Positions 1 through 7,091 of a stretch of 64,000 bases of DNA are shown here, piece by piece. A program made the position numbers and the translations under genes. Numbering within the stretch: position 1 is the stretch's first letter; every line of letters begins with the position of its first letter. Source of the DNA: Candidatus Sulfotelmatobacter sp. (GTDB taxonomy: Bacteria; Acidobacteriota; Terriglobia; Terriglobales; Acidobacteriaceae); contig DASYBM010000004.1 in the NCBI GenBank assembly GCA_036500765.1, positions 1,364,001 to 1,428,000 of the forward strand, read 5' to 3'. The notes beneath the pieces are model-generated. The model ran no database searches. It was not told the DNA's origin and saw nothing but the letters and a program-made list of their open reading frames with translations.

Positions 1-258
1 ACGCTGTGCGTCAAAGATAGTCTTTACGGAATTTTTGAGCTGGTCGATGGAAATAGTGGATTTGTAGAGCGCTGCAAACAAGTCACGGTTGCCTAAGGCG
101 GTCACATCAATGCCGCATGTGGCGGCTAGCGATTGCATGTGCTCCGCTCTCGACAGGGAGCGCATCAACAAGAAGCGCCGACCGTCCTCCGTCTGGCTCA
201 ACTCCTCAATGGCATCTGCTTTATATTTATTGTTGGCGGCTTCAAACGTCAGCGGCAT
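1..258 (-). CDS. Partial hypothetical protein downstream of the DNA methyltransferase
   Basis: The reading frame opens at ATG 258 on the minus strand, with a GGAG site at 267-270, and stays open to the left edge, so only the first 86 residues are visible. The product begins MPLTFEAANNKYK and is hydrophilic, with no signal peptide or membrane segment. It starts 13 bases after the methyltransferase stop, so the two are very probably cotranscribed. A gene in this position is often a restriction enzyme or other defence partner, but no family is recognised from the visible part, so that role is only inferred from context. Confidence 0.6.
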   Translation of the reverse strand, partial: MPLTFEAANNKYKADAIEELSQTEDGRRFLLMRSLSRAEHMQSLAATCGIDVTALGNRDLFAALYKSTISIDQLKNSVKTIFDAQR

Positions 259-271
259 TAAGCGAACTCCT

Positions 272-1822
272 TTATTCAGGCCAGCCGATTTTCCAACCTG
301 GAACTGTTCTTAAGACAGACAATGCCCTTTCTGATGGGGAGCCTTTAGCGTAAATCAAGATGTAGTCGTTCTTCATACCACCTTCACGGTTATCCTGGAC
401 CACGGAGGTAGCTGAATATTCCATCGGAAAACAACCCAGCAAATTCATTTCGGCGTCGTCGGTTATACCGCGAATGGACGACCAGTCGTCATCCCGACGC
501 GAGTTAAAAAATAAAACGAGGAACCCGCCGCTTTGTAGACGGTCGGTAGCAAGGGAGAAAAACTCGTTTAATGAAGAACAATATCTCTCCGGAGTTTTGT
601 TCCGCCCTTTAGCGTTAGACACGACGATTTCATCTTCGTAACGCGACTCCTCGTCTAGAATCGCGTTCCATATCTCGCTGAGTTCGAGATAAGGAATCCG
701 ATCGCCGTGAGGTGGGTCTGTTATTAAGAGCTTTACAGACGATACTGGCAATCCTTCTAGAAGCGCCAAAGCATCTTGCTTCTCGACTGAGAGTAGAGAC
801 TGTCCACCAACTACGGATTCAAACGAGGATGAAAGAGTCCGTAGCGGCATATCATCGTTCAAGGCCTTTTTTACTTTTCTGGCCTTTGAGTCAAAACAAT
901 TCCAAACGTTTACTTCAAAATGCATCTCCGGCCGCCAATAGCCAATGACCCAACTTCCGACCTCAACTCGTCCTGGCGCAGAACCGATCGTTTTACCTCT
1001 CGACGTGATGGCGAAAACCATCCTCGACATTTGTCCTACGGCTGCGGTAAGCGTCAATTCAAGCGCTTGGCGTGTTGGACTGGGAAACTGTCTTATCTTC
1101 GTTAGTAGCGAGTCGATATTTTGTAGGGCTCGCCCGGAAAACAACGTTTGCCATGAGATATTTGCAAAGGAGTTAATGCGTCCATTCTGAAAAAGCCGCA
1201 ACGGTCGTAAAGTCTTTGGAGTAAATGATTCAAAAGAAGTGGACAATTCCCAATCGCCAACCGTTGGCTCGCGTTCCTTGCGAACTCGTTTACCCTTTTG
1301 TCGCTCCCACACACTAAGCAACTGTTCGCCCTGCCAAAGAAGATGACTTGCCACACCGAAAGGCTCGACTTGGTAGGTCGAGTCAATCGACGACCGCAAT
1401 GTCTGTTCTAGCTCATAGAGAGCCGCGGAGTATTCTTCAGCGGTGCAGGGATTTGCAAAAAAGCGGGTCAGACGAATGGCTGCCGGGTTGACATCGCCAC
1501 CTAAAAAGCGCCGGCCTAACTGAACAGATTCCCTGGCTATCGCACCAGATCCGACGAATGGGTCAACTACGAGGTCGCTTTCATCCGTGAGAGCAGAAAC
1601 TAGAAACCGCAGAGGCTCAATCGGCTTCTTTCCCCAATATTTATGAAAACCATACAGTCCGGTATACGCCCTCGGATTGACAAGACCTTCTACGGCTGAG
1701 GCTATCTGCTCAAGTTCCGCTTGCTGAGAAGATTTTTCCTTCTCAGGGCAGAGCAATTCACTTGGTAAGCCGGGGGGTGCCTCGTCAAAACTGAGCGTGG
1801 CTTGCTTTGCCGTAGTCCTCAA
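272..1822 (-). CDS. DNA methyltransferase, DPPH-type, putative defence or modification enzyme
   Basis: This 516-residue protein is predicted to transfer a methyl group from S-adenosylmethionine to DNA. The cofactor-binding motif DPFVGSG is at residues 87-93, followed by an acidic GGD at 108-110. The catalytic motif is DPPH at 369-372, followed by GDRIPYLELSEIWN. Motif I comes before motif IV, and about 275 residues lie between them, enough for an inserted target-recognition region. The conserved-looking KYWGKKP at 61-67 precedes motif I. The start is TTG at 1822, chosen because AAGGAG lies 5 bases upstream. The short downstream gene follows 13 bases after the stop. Histidine in place of Tyr/Phe in DPPY is unusual but occurs in some methyltransferase groups. 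Target base and sequence cannot be read from here. Confidence 0.85.
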   Translation of the reverse strand: MRTTAKQATLSFDEAPPGLPSELLCPEKEKSSQQAELEQIASAVEGLVNPRAYTGLYGFHKYWGKKPIEPLRFLVSALTDESDLVVDPFVGSGAIARESVQLGRRFLGGDVNPAAIRLTRFFANPCTAEEYSAALYELEQTLRSSIDSTYQVEPFGVASHLLWQGEQLLSVWERQKGKRVRKEREPTVGDWELSTSFESFTPKTLRPLRLFQNGRINSFANISWQTLFSGRALQNIDSLLTKIRQFPSPTRQALELTLTAAVGQMSRMVFAITSRGKTIGSAPGRVEVGSWVIGYWRPEMHFEVNVWNCFDSKARKVKKALNDDMPLRTLSSSFESVVGGQSLLSVEKQDALALLEGLPVSSVKLLITDPPHGDRIPYLELSEIWNAILDEESRYEDEIVVSNAKGRNKTPERYCSSLNEFFSLATDRLQSGGFLVLFFNSRRDDDWSSIRGITDDAEMNLLGCFPMEYSATSVVQDNREGGMKNDYILIYAKGSPSERALSVLRTVPGWKIGWPE

Positions 1823-1983
1823 AAGCTCTCCTTAAACTGATTGGTTGTGACAATATTTTCTTTTACGACCGTACGGCACACAAAATTCGCACGAAAAACA
1901 AGAGCGAGCAAACGCCAGTCTATTCTACGGCCTTTCGGGGAAGATACCGTGACCGAGGGGACGTACCCCGTTGCACAAAGGCC

Positions 1984-2046
1984 GGGTGCCCCGCCCTTGC
2001 GCACATTGCAAGAGCCTGCCCTGAGCCTGCCGAAGGGGCGGGTACC
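1984..2046 (+). repeat. Short copy of interspersed hairpin repeat, interrupted
   Basis: The left arm GGGTGCCCCGCCCTTGC and the right end GGGCGGGTAC match the start of the longer repeats at 3660 and 5623. In those copies the two arms form a continuous hairpin. Here the right arm is split by the 27-bp segment at 2011-2037, so the element looks nested. Confidence 0.6.
2011..2037 (+). repeat. REP-like 27-bp element, copy 1
   Basis: This 27-bp segment begins AGAGCCTGCCCTGAGCC. It matches the reverse complement of 62640-62666 with a single difference. Elements with this CTGAGCCTGYCGAAGG core look like small interspersed repetitive sequences. Confidence 0.65.
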
Positions 2047-2303
2047 ACGGACGCAGTAGCACCAGTTTCGACACCACTCAACCCTGAGATCCGCTCTTCC
2101 GACCGGAACAAACTTTTTCACGATCCAAAACCCGCCCAGTAGATTCAATCACTTAGGTGTCAGCACAAAAGTGGGAGCACAGAGCTGTGCTGACGATGTG
2201 TTCCAGCTGCAACATAAACGCGATCCGTTCCGGCACCCAAGCCGGGAAAGTACGGGGACAGGAAAGTACGGGGACAGACGGGACGTACCTCGTTGCACAG
2301 GTG

Positions 2304-2338
2304 CCTACGAATAGATCCCCGGCGCCTCATGTCCAAGC
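2304..2338 (+). repeat. 35-bp near-copy of the 3-prime end of the ABC-F gene
   Basis: This segment matches 7091-7125 at 34 of 35 positions. The latter spans the stop codon and last codons of the ABC-F gene. Nothing else of that gene is present here, so it is a detached fragment or a shared insertion target. Confidence 0.65.
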
Positions 2339-2495
2339 GGCGGCTGGCTGATGATTTCTTCAGCTCACCTTTTCATTCGAAGCCTCAAATCCATGCCGAA
2401 TTGCCGCTTCAAGTACATCAATGTTTATATCTTTGTTTATATCTTTTAGAGTTTTGCAGGGCCCGATCTCTTTACTCCATCCCCCCGAGTCGTCG

Positions 2496-3563
2496 ATGAT
2501 GACACTCAAGATGATGACACTCAACAGCACACGGCAACGTCGTAGCAGCACAGCTGTAACGATTCGGACGGTTGCTGAGCAGGCGGGTGTATCGATGATG
2601 ACGGTCTCGAACGTCATCAATGGCACCGGCAAGGTCAGTGACCGGACTCGCGCCAGGGTGCGGCAGGCGATTCGCGACACCGGATATGTTCCAAACTATG
2701 AGGCCCGCAGGCTGGCGAGCGGAGGCTGCAGCCGAATCGCTCTGCTCTATTCCGATCGGCAGACTCCTTTCCTGACGCAAGTCCTTCTGGCTGCGATCAA
2801 TGCCAGCGCAGCCTACGGGACTCAGTTGCTGGTCCGTTCGAGCAGTAGTCCAACCAGGAGATCGACCGAGAAGCTGGTGCTGAACGCTGCTCGCAGTGGT
2901 GTTCAAGGTCTGCTGCTGGTTCCGCCTTACGCCGAGCTGCTCGCCGGAAGTGCGGTGCTTTCCGAAATGAAAGCAACAGCAATTGCGGCCGCAGGTCCAT
3001 TGCCGGGCATGCACACGGTGCGAATCGATAATCGGTCTGCCGCCCGAAAGCTGACCACGTTCCTGATTCGCCTTGGGCATCGGCGAATCGGGTTCATCAG
3101 CGGTCCGCCCACTCACGCCGACAGCCTGGAGCGGCGCGCCGGCTATCAGGACGCGTTGAGAAAAGCCGGGATTCCAGTGCAGATCGAACTCACCAGAGAG
3201 GGGGACTTCAACTTCGAGTCCGGGCGCGTTGCTGCCCAACAAATTCTCGATCTCCGAAATAGACCGACGGCGATCGTGGCCAGCAACGACGACATGGCGT
3301 CAGGCGTGGTGTGGGTGGCGCAACAGCGGAGGCTGGAGCTTCCCGGCGATCTCTCCGTGGCCGGATTTGATGACACGCCAACAGCGCTGAAGTCCTGGCC
3401 ACCACTGACAGTGATCCGACAACCCATCGACAGGATGGTCGAGCGCGCTGTCTCTTTGCTGTTGGACTCGGTGCGAACGCCTGCGATGTCGCCACTGGAT
3501 GTCGTTTTTGACTATACGCTCGTCAAGCGCGCGTCCACGTCGGCGGTTCGCGCTCGGCGGTGA
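2496..3563 (+). CDS. LacI-family transcriptional regulator
   Basis: This 355-residue DNA-binding regulator has an N-terminal LacI helix-turn-helix at about residues 21-67, with the hallmark VSMMTVSNVINGTGKVSDRT. A periplasmic-binding-protein-like sensor domain follows, with GHRRIGFISG and the conserved AIVASNDDMASGV and DLSVAGFDDT segments. Such proteins usually repress sugar-utilisation genes and respond to a sugar. A longer frame from 2421 exists, but its extra N-terminus is hydrophobic and not LacI-like. Four ATG codons (2496, 2499, 2511, 2514) lie in a 15-bp tandem duplication, so the exact start is uncertain and no good ribosome binding site decides it. No sugar-uptake operon adjoins it, so its target is unknown. 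Confidence 0.85.
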   Translation: MMTLKMMTLNSTRQRRSSTAVTIRTVAEQAGVSMMTVSNVINGTGKVSDRTRARVRQAIRDTGYVPNYEARRLASGGCSRIALLYSDRQTPFLTQVLLAAINASAAYGTQLLVRSSSSPTRRSTEKLVLNAARSGVQGLLLVPPYAELLAGSAVLSEMKATAIAAAGPLPGMHTVRIDNRSAARKLTTFLIRLGHRRIGFISGPPTHADSLERRAGYQDALRKAGIPVQIELTREGDFNFESGRVAAQQILDLRNRPTAIVASNDDMASGVVWVAQQRRLELPGDLSVAGFDDTPTALKSWPPLTVIRQPIDRMVERAVSLLLDSVRTPAMSPLDVVFDYTLVKRASTSAVRARR

Positions 3564-4055
3564 CGGAGAGCTCGGCCCGATATCAGCGAATGAGATGGAT
3601 GATTTGGGCGGATGGCTCATCCTTTCAATTTTCTTTTTTTCCTTCCCTATTTTCGAAAAATGGGTGCCCCGTCCTTGCGCTTTTGCAAGGGCGGGTACGA
3701 TGCTGCTCGTGCCATAAGATTTCGGGCAAGGGGTCAAAAGCGGCGCTGCGGACGGTATCGTGTCCCATCCGAGCGCAAAGGACGCGCTCGGATGGGGCAC
3801 CCTTCTTTCTGGTGATGGCGACGAGATCAAAAGCCTGAGCCTCCCGTCCAGACAAAACGGTGGACAGAGGGACGTTCACTATCCCTTCGGCGAAAACTGA
3901 AAAACTGGCGAATGTCCGGTCTTCTCCTCAGTTTCCCTGGCTACGGAATGCTGGCGGCGCATTTACGGGTTCATCCCGATGGCTGGCCCTGCTCGGCCAT
4001 ACCATACTCACCCGGTAAATCCCTAGCGGCAAGCCCGCCATAGAGGTCTTTTTGT
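3564..4055. other. Non-coding spacer with the first copy of the ~245-bp repeat
   Basis: Apart from the repeat at 3660-3906, nothing coding is seen here. The remaining bases upstream of 4056 contain no clear -35/-10 pair. Confidence 0.5.
3660..3906 (+). repeat. ~245-bp interspersed repeat, copy 1
   Basis: This copy starts ATGGGTGCCCCGTCC and is closely similar over its whole length to 5623-5864, in the same orientation. It contains two hairpins. One has arms CCCGTCCTTGC and GCAAGGGCGGG; the other has arms CCCATCCGAGCG and CGCTCGGATGGG. It ends in GGCGAAAACTGAAAAACT. It has no open frame with a ribosome binding site and no transposase. The two copies bracket the lactonase-like gene at 4056-5543. 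Confidence 0.85.
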
Positions 4056-5543
4056 ATGCGGTATTTTCGTCTCAGCCTCCCAGCTATTTTTTTCGGACTC
4101 ACTTCTTTAGCATTGGCCACCACCCCGGTCGTCACCGTGACTTCCCCTGCGCCGGGCGCGCAGGTCAGTTCTCCCATCAATTTCGTAGCCTCAGCCAGCA
4201 GTCCGAACTGCGCTTCCGGCATTGCCGCCATGAGGATTTATGCCGCACCCGGTGACGGCGTCTACACCGTCGACGCCAGCCAACTCAACACGAATATCAG
4301 CCTCGCCGCCGGCACCTACCACACCGTCGTTCAAGCCTGGGATAACTGCGGAGGCGTCGGCGACGCCGATGTCACCATCACCGTAGCTGCCGGCTCGCTG
4401 CCTGCGCCCCGCTTCGTCTACCTTACCGAACACTCCAACGGCCAGATCGGCGGCTATCTCGTGAACCCGCAAAACGGGCAGCTCAGCTCCACCGGACAGC
4501 CCCCTGTCTGGGCACACTGGGGGCCGTGTTGCATCGCCTCCGATTCCGGCGGTTATCGCCTCTATGTCGCCAATGAGGGATCCTCCGATGTCTCGGCCTA
4601 CTTTATCAATCGCAACAATGGCTACCTCACCGCAGTTCCGGGAGCCAATTTCCCTACCGGTGGCTGGGGCAGCAACATCGTCGTGCATCCCTCGAACGCA
4701 TTCGTCTACGTCACTACAATCAACTCCACTGGCGTTGGCAGCAATACCATCTCCGGCTTTTCGGTTGCGAGCAACGGCTCGTTGGTCCCGGTGCCCGGAT
4801 CTCCTTACATGGTCGATCAGCCATTGTTCGCACTGGCCATCAATCCTGGCGGCCAATATCTCTATGCCAGCAACGGCGCTCCGGATGTCTTTGCCTACAG
4901 CATCAACCGCTCGACCGGCGCCTTAACGGCTCTGCCCGGCTCCCCCTTGCAGATCACGCCCGCGCAATGCACCTACTGCAATACCAGCTATGACGAATTC
5001 AACGACATGAAGATCGATCACACCGGCAAGTATCTGATCGCTCCCGGCTACACCAATGGCGTTATCTATGTGGAGGCCATCAACGCCAGCACTGGCGCCT
5101 TGACGCCAGTCTCCGGATCGCCTTTTGACGATAACGAAATCAGCTGTCCAATCGCAGAATACTGCAGCGGAGGCACGCCTACTTCCCTGACCGTGGACGC
5201 GACCAACGCCCATGTGATCGTGATGAATACGATTCCGGGTGCAAACGACATCGTCACCTATCAGTTCAACGCAGCCACAGGAGCGCTGACCAAGCAGGCC
5301 ACAACGCCTCCACCCTACGGAACGTTTTACTTCGGCGAATCAGGCGAATCGATCCGCGCCGATCCCTCGGGCCAGTTCGTCTACGGACTGGGCTTCCAAC
5401 AGCTTGTGGGGCAGTCAGCAGTCGGAGCCATGACCGGCTATCAGGTCAACCAAACCACCGGCAGCCTGACAGAAGTCCCCAACGCTCCTTACCCCAGCCC
5501 CGGTAACCAGAATAGCGAAGATGGCTTGGTAGTCACACCCTAG
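4056..5543 (+). CDS. Secreted lactonase/YVTN-like beta-propeller with N-terminal Ig-like domain
   Basis: This 495-residue protein starts with a Sec signal peptide (MRYFRLSLPAIFFGLTSLALA). An Ig-like segment of about 95 residues (TPVVTVTSPAPGAQV onward) follows, then a propeller of repeated blades. The blades carry motifs such as RFVYLTEHSNGQIGGYLV, FVYVTTINSTG, QYLYASNGAPDVFAYSI and QFVYGLGFQQ, each followed by a TGALTPVSGSPF-type turn. The family resembles 6-phosphogluconolactonase-like propellers, but in Acidobacteria such proteins are mostly uncharacterised extracellular or periplasmic proteins, so enzymatic activity is not claimed. The gene sits alone between two direct copies of a long repeat. 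Confidence 0.8.
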   Translation: MRYFRLSLPAIFFGLTSLALATTPVVTVTSPAPGAQVSSPINFVASASSPNCASGIAAMRIYAAPGDGVYTVDASQLNTNISLAAGTYHTVVQAWDNCGGVGDADVTITVAAGSLPAPRFVYLTEHSNGQIGGYLVNPQNGQLSSTGQPPVWAHWGPCCIASDSGGYRLYVANEGSSDVSAYFINRNNGYLTAVPGANFPTGGWGSNIVVHPSNAFVYVTTINSTGVGSNTISGFSVASNGSLVPVPGSPYMVDQPLFALAINPGGQYLYASNGAPDVFAYSINRSTGALTALPGSPLQITPAQCTYCNTSYDEFNDMKIDHTGKYLIAPGYTNGVIYVEAINASTGALTPVSGSPFDDNEISCPIAEYCSGGTPTSLTVDATNAHVIVMNTIPGANDIVTYQFNAATGALTKQATTPPPYGTFYFGESGESIRADPSGQFVYGLGFQQLVGQSAVGAMTGYQVNQTTGSLTEVPNAPYPSPGNQNSEDGLVVTP

Positions 5544-5944
5544 CGGCGGGTGGCCCTGTTGACTTTCGGATGGAATGGCGGGTGGCCCAGCCTCATGATT
5601 CGGTATGCAACAACGCTATGCTATGGGTGCCCCGTCCTTGCTTTTGCAAGGGCGGGTACGATGCTGCTCGTGCCAGATTTCGGGCAAGGGTCAAAAGCGG
5701 CGCTGCGGGCGGCATCATGTCCCACCCGAGCGCTAAGGGACGCGCTCGGATGGGGCACTCTTTTTTCTGGTGGTGTCGACGAGATCAAAAGCCTGAGCCT
5801 CCCGTCCAGACAAAACGGTGGACAGAGGGACGTTCACTATCCCTTCGGCGAAAACTGAAAAACTAGGGATACGGAAACAGACGGGACGTACCCCAATTCA
5901 TTTCTCCAGAAGAGCAGGAAACGTCCGGTCTGTCACCGGGTTTT
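5544..5944. other. Non-coding spacer with the second copy of the ~245-bp repeat
   Basis: The spacer contains the repeat at 5623-5864. It also has another CAGACGGGACGTACC segment (about 5878-5892) that recurs at 1958 and 2274. No gene is seen. Confidence 0.5.
5623..5864 (+). repeat. ~245-bp interspersed repeat, copy 2
   Basis: This copy is in direct orientation relative to 3660-3906. It has scattered substitutions and small indels, for example a shortened first hairpin loop and one mismatch in the second hairpin. It carries the same terminal GGCGAAAACTGAAAAACT. A shorter relic of the same opening (GGGTGCCCCGTCCCTGCG) appears at about 6899. Confidence 0.85.
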
Positions 5945-6454
5945 CTATTTCGTCCGCTTCAGCCCCGCAATGACTGCAGCAGCTTTATCGAGTATCTGGT
6001 TCATGCCCTCCAGTTGACCGGTCTTGATTGCGTTTTCCATGGTTTCATTTCCAATGAAGGTGAGTTTCGTCTGGCCGTTTCCAAGATCCTCAAACAGAAT
6101 CACGTCGTGCGCACCTTCTATCGCCTCATGGTCGATTCCTAAATGCGCAGCCTCAACCTTGTTTCCCTCCGAGTCGGAAAAGTACATGGAGGAAACGATC
6201 TTCTCGTGCGGAACAATCTCATGGTATTCACCCGCATTCCAGAACTCCTGTCCATCCGGCGTTCTCATGCAGTAGAGAAATTTTCCTCCCACGCGAAAAT
6301 CCATCTTGCAAACCGGCGCAGTAAAACCCTTCGGCCCCCACCACTGCATCACATATTTCGGGTCTGTCCACGCCTTCCAAACCAATTCGCGTGGGGCATC
6401 AAAAACTCTTGTGACCACCATCCGCTCTACCTCATTCAACGTGCTTTTTGTCAT
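5945..6454 (-). CDS. SRPBCC / AHSA1-like domain protein
   Basis: This 169-residue soluble protein has the START-like fold of the Aha1 C-terminal (AHSA1) family. Signatures are VTRVFDAPRELVWKAWTDP near the start, WWGPKGFTAP, the VGGKFLY segment, and a C-terminal GMNQILDKAAAVIAGL helix. These proteins bind hydrophobic ligands, but the ligand is unknown. A TTG at 6460 would give two extra residues. ATG 6454 is preferred because GGAGG lies 6 bases upstream of it and would abut the TTG. The gene overlaps the end of the ArsR-type gene, a common pairing in which the regulator controls the partner. Confidence 0.85.
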   Translation of the reverse strand: MTKSTLNEVERMVVTRVFDAPRELVWKAWTDPKYVMQWWGPKGFTAPVCKMDFRVGGKFLYCMRTPDGQEFWNAGEYHEIVPHEKIVSSMYFSDSEGNKVEAAHLGIDHEAIEGAHDVILFEDLGNGQTKLTFIGNETMENAIKTGQLEGMNQILDKAAAVIAGLKRTK

Positions 6455-6788
6455 GTCCAACCTCCGCTTTTTTCATTTGATTCACAACTGCATCCAGCTT
6501 GTCGAAACTCTCTTCCCAGAATTGGCGATAGCTAATCGCCCAGTCGCTGACCGTCTTTATCGCCTCGGGCCTAAGCCTGCAAACGCTCTCTCGTCCGCGC
6601 TTGGTCTTGATCACAATCCGCGCCCGCACCAGGTAGGCAATATGTTTTGAAATCATCTGCTGCGAGAGTGCAAACGGCTCCGTCAATCCATGCACAGAGG
6701 CAGGCCCACGTGAAAGCCGTTTGATCATCGCCCGACGGGTTGGATCAGACAAAGCCGCAAATGTTGTACCGAGACTATCCACAACCAT
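6432..6788 (-). CDS. ArsR-family winged-helix regulator
   Basis: This 118-residue repressor-type protein has TFAALSDPTRRAMIKRL at the N-terminus and the winged-helix recognition region GLTEPFALSQQMISKHIAYLVRARIV, typical of the ArsR subgroup linked to SRPBCC proteins. No metal-binding CxC motif is present, so metal sensing is unlikely. It is translationally coupled to the downstream SRPBCC gene, whose start lies inside this frame. A perfect 10-bp palindrome (ACCATATGGT) covers the start codon and could be an autoregulatory operator. Confidence 0.88.
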   Translation of the reverse strand: MVVDSLGTTFAALSDPTRRAMIKRLSRGPASVHGLTEPFALSQQMISKHIAYLVRARIVIKTKRGRESVCRLRPEAIKTVSDWAISYRQFWEESFDKLDAVVNQMKKAEVGHDKKHVE

Positions 6789-6793
6789 ATGGT
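6784..6793. promoter_or_regulatory. Possible ArsR-type operator palindrome
   Basis: ACCATATGGT is a perfect palindrome spanning the ATG of the ArsR-family gene. A TTGACA hexamer lies upstream on the minus strand (6811-6816), but no convincing -10 sits at proper spacing. The assignment is tentative. Confidence 0.3.
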
Positions 6794-7091
6794 AGTGTAT
6801 TTTCTATCCATGTCAAGTGTGAATTTCGCGTTTCCTGAACCCCGACTCACTTACCTGACGATGAAAGGTGCGATTTGCTTTTTTCTCCGATCTGGAAAAG
6901 GGTGCCCCGTCCCTGCGTATTGAGCCGTTTCACAAAAGCCCTGCAAAGCCGAATAGATCCCACGCGCCCGTTCGGCTTCCTCCCTTCCATGTTTTCAAGA
7001 GCTTAGGTGTCATGACACAATCGTCATCTCCTATGCGTCATGACATTATGTTCCCGCAGGAACACTTTAAAATCAGGATGGGCCGCTCAAC
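6789..7091. other. Non-coding spacer
   Basis: The spacer carries a degenerate relic of the interspersed repeat near 6899-6916. No gene is seen. The two flanking minus-strand genes point the same way. Confidence 0.4.

Larger units (their letters stand above)
1823..2495. other. Non-coding, repeat-rich spacer
   Basis: No convincing gene is present in these 670 bases. The stretch holds a short copy of a hairpin repeat (about 1984-2046) interrupted by a 27-bp REP-like segment (2011-2037). A tandem repetition of a short tract beginning GTACGGGGACAG lies around 2250-2277, and a 35-bp near-copy of the 3-prime end of the ABC-F gene lies at 2304-2338. Just before the LacI-family gene there is a 12-bp tandem duplication of GTTTATATCTTT (2423-2446). 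The short open frames here have no ribosome binding site and no recognisable product. Confidence 0.6.

Noticed and set aside
2421-2495. Upstream extension of the LacI-family gene
   Set aside because: The extra 25 residues are hydrophobic and unlike a LacI N-terminus. The helix-turn-helix begins shortly after the later ATG codons.
3660-5864. Insertion sequence or composite transposon
   Set aside because: There is no transposase, no terminal inverted repeats at the outer ends and no evident target duplication. It is kept only as a repeat pair.
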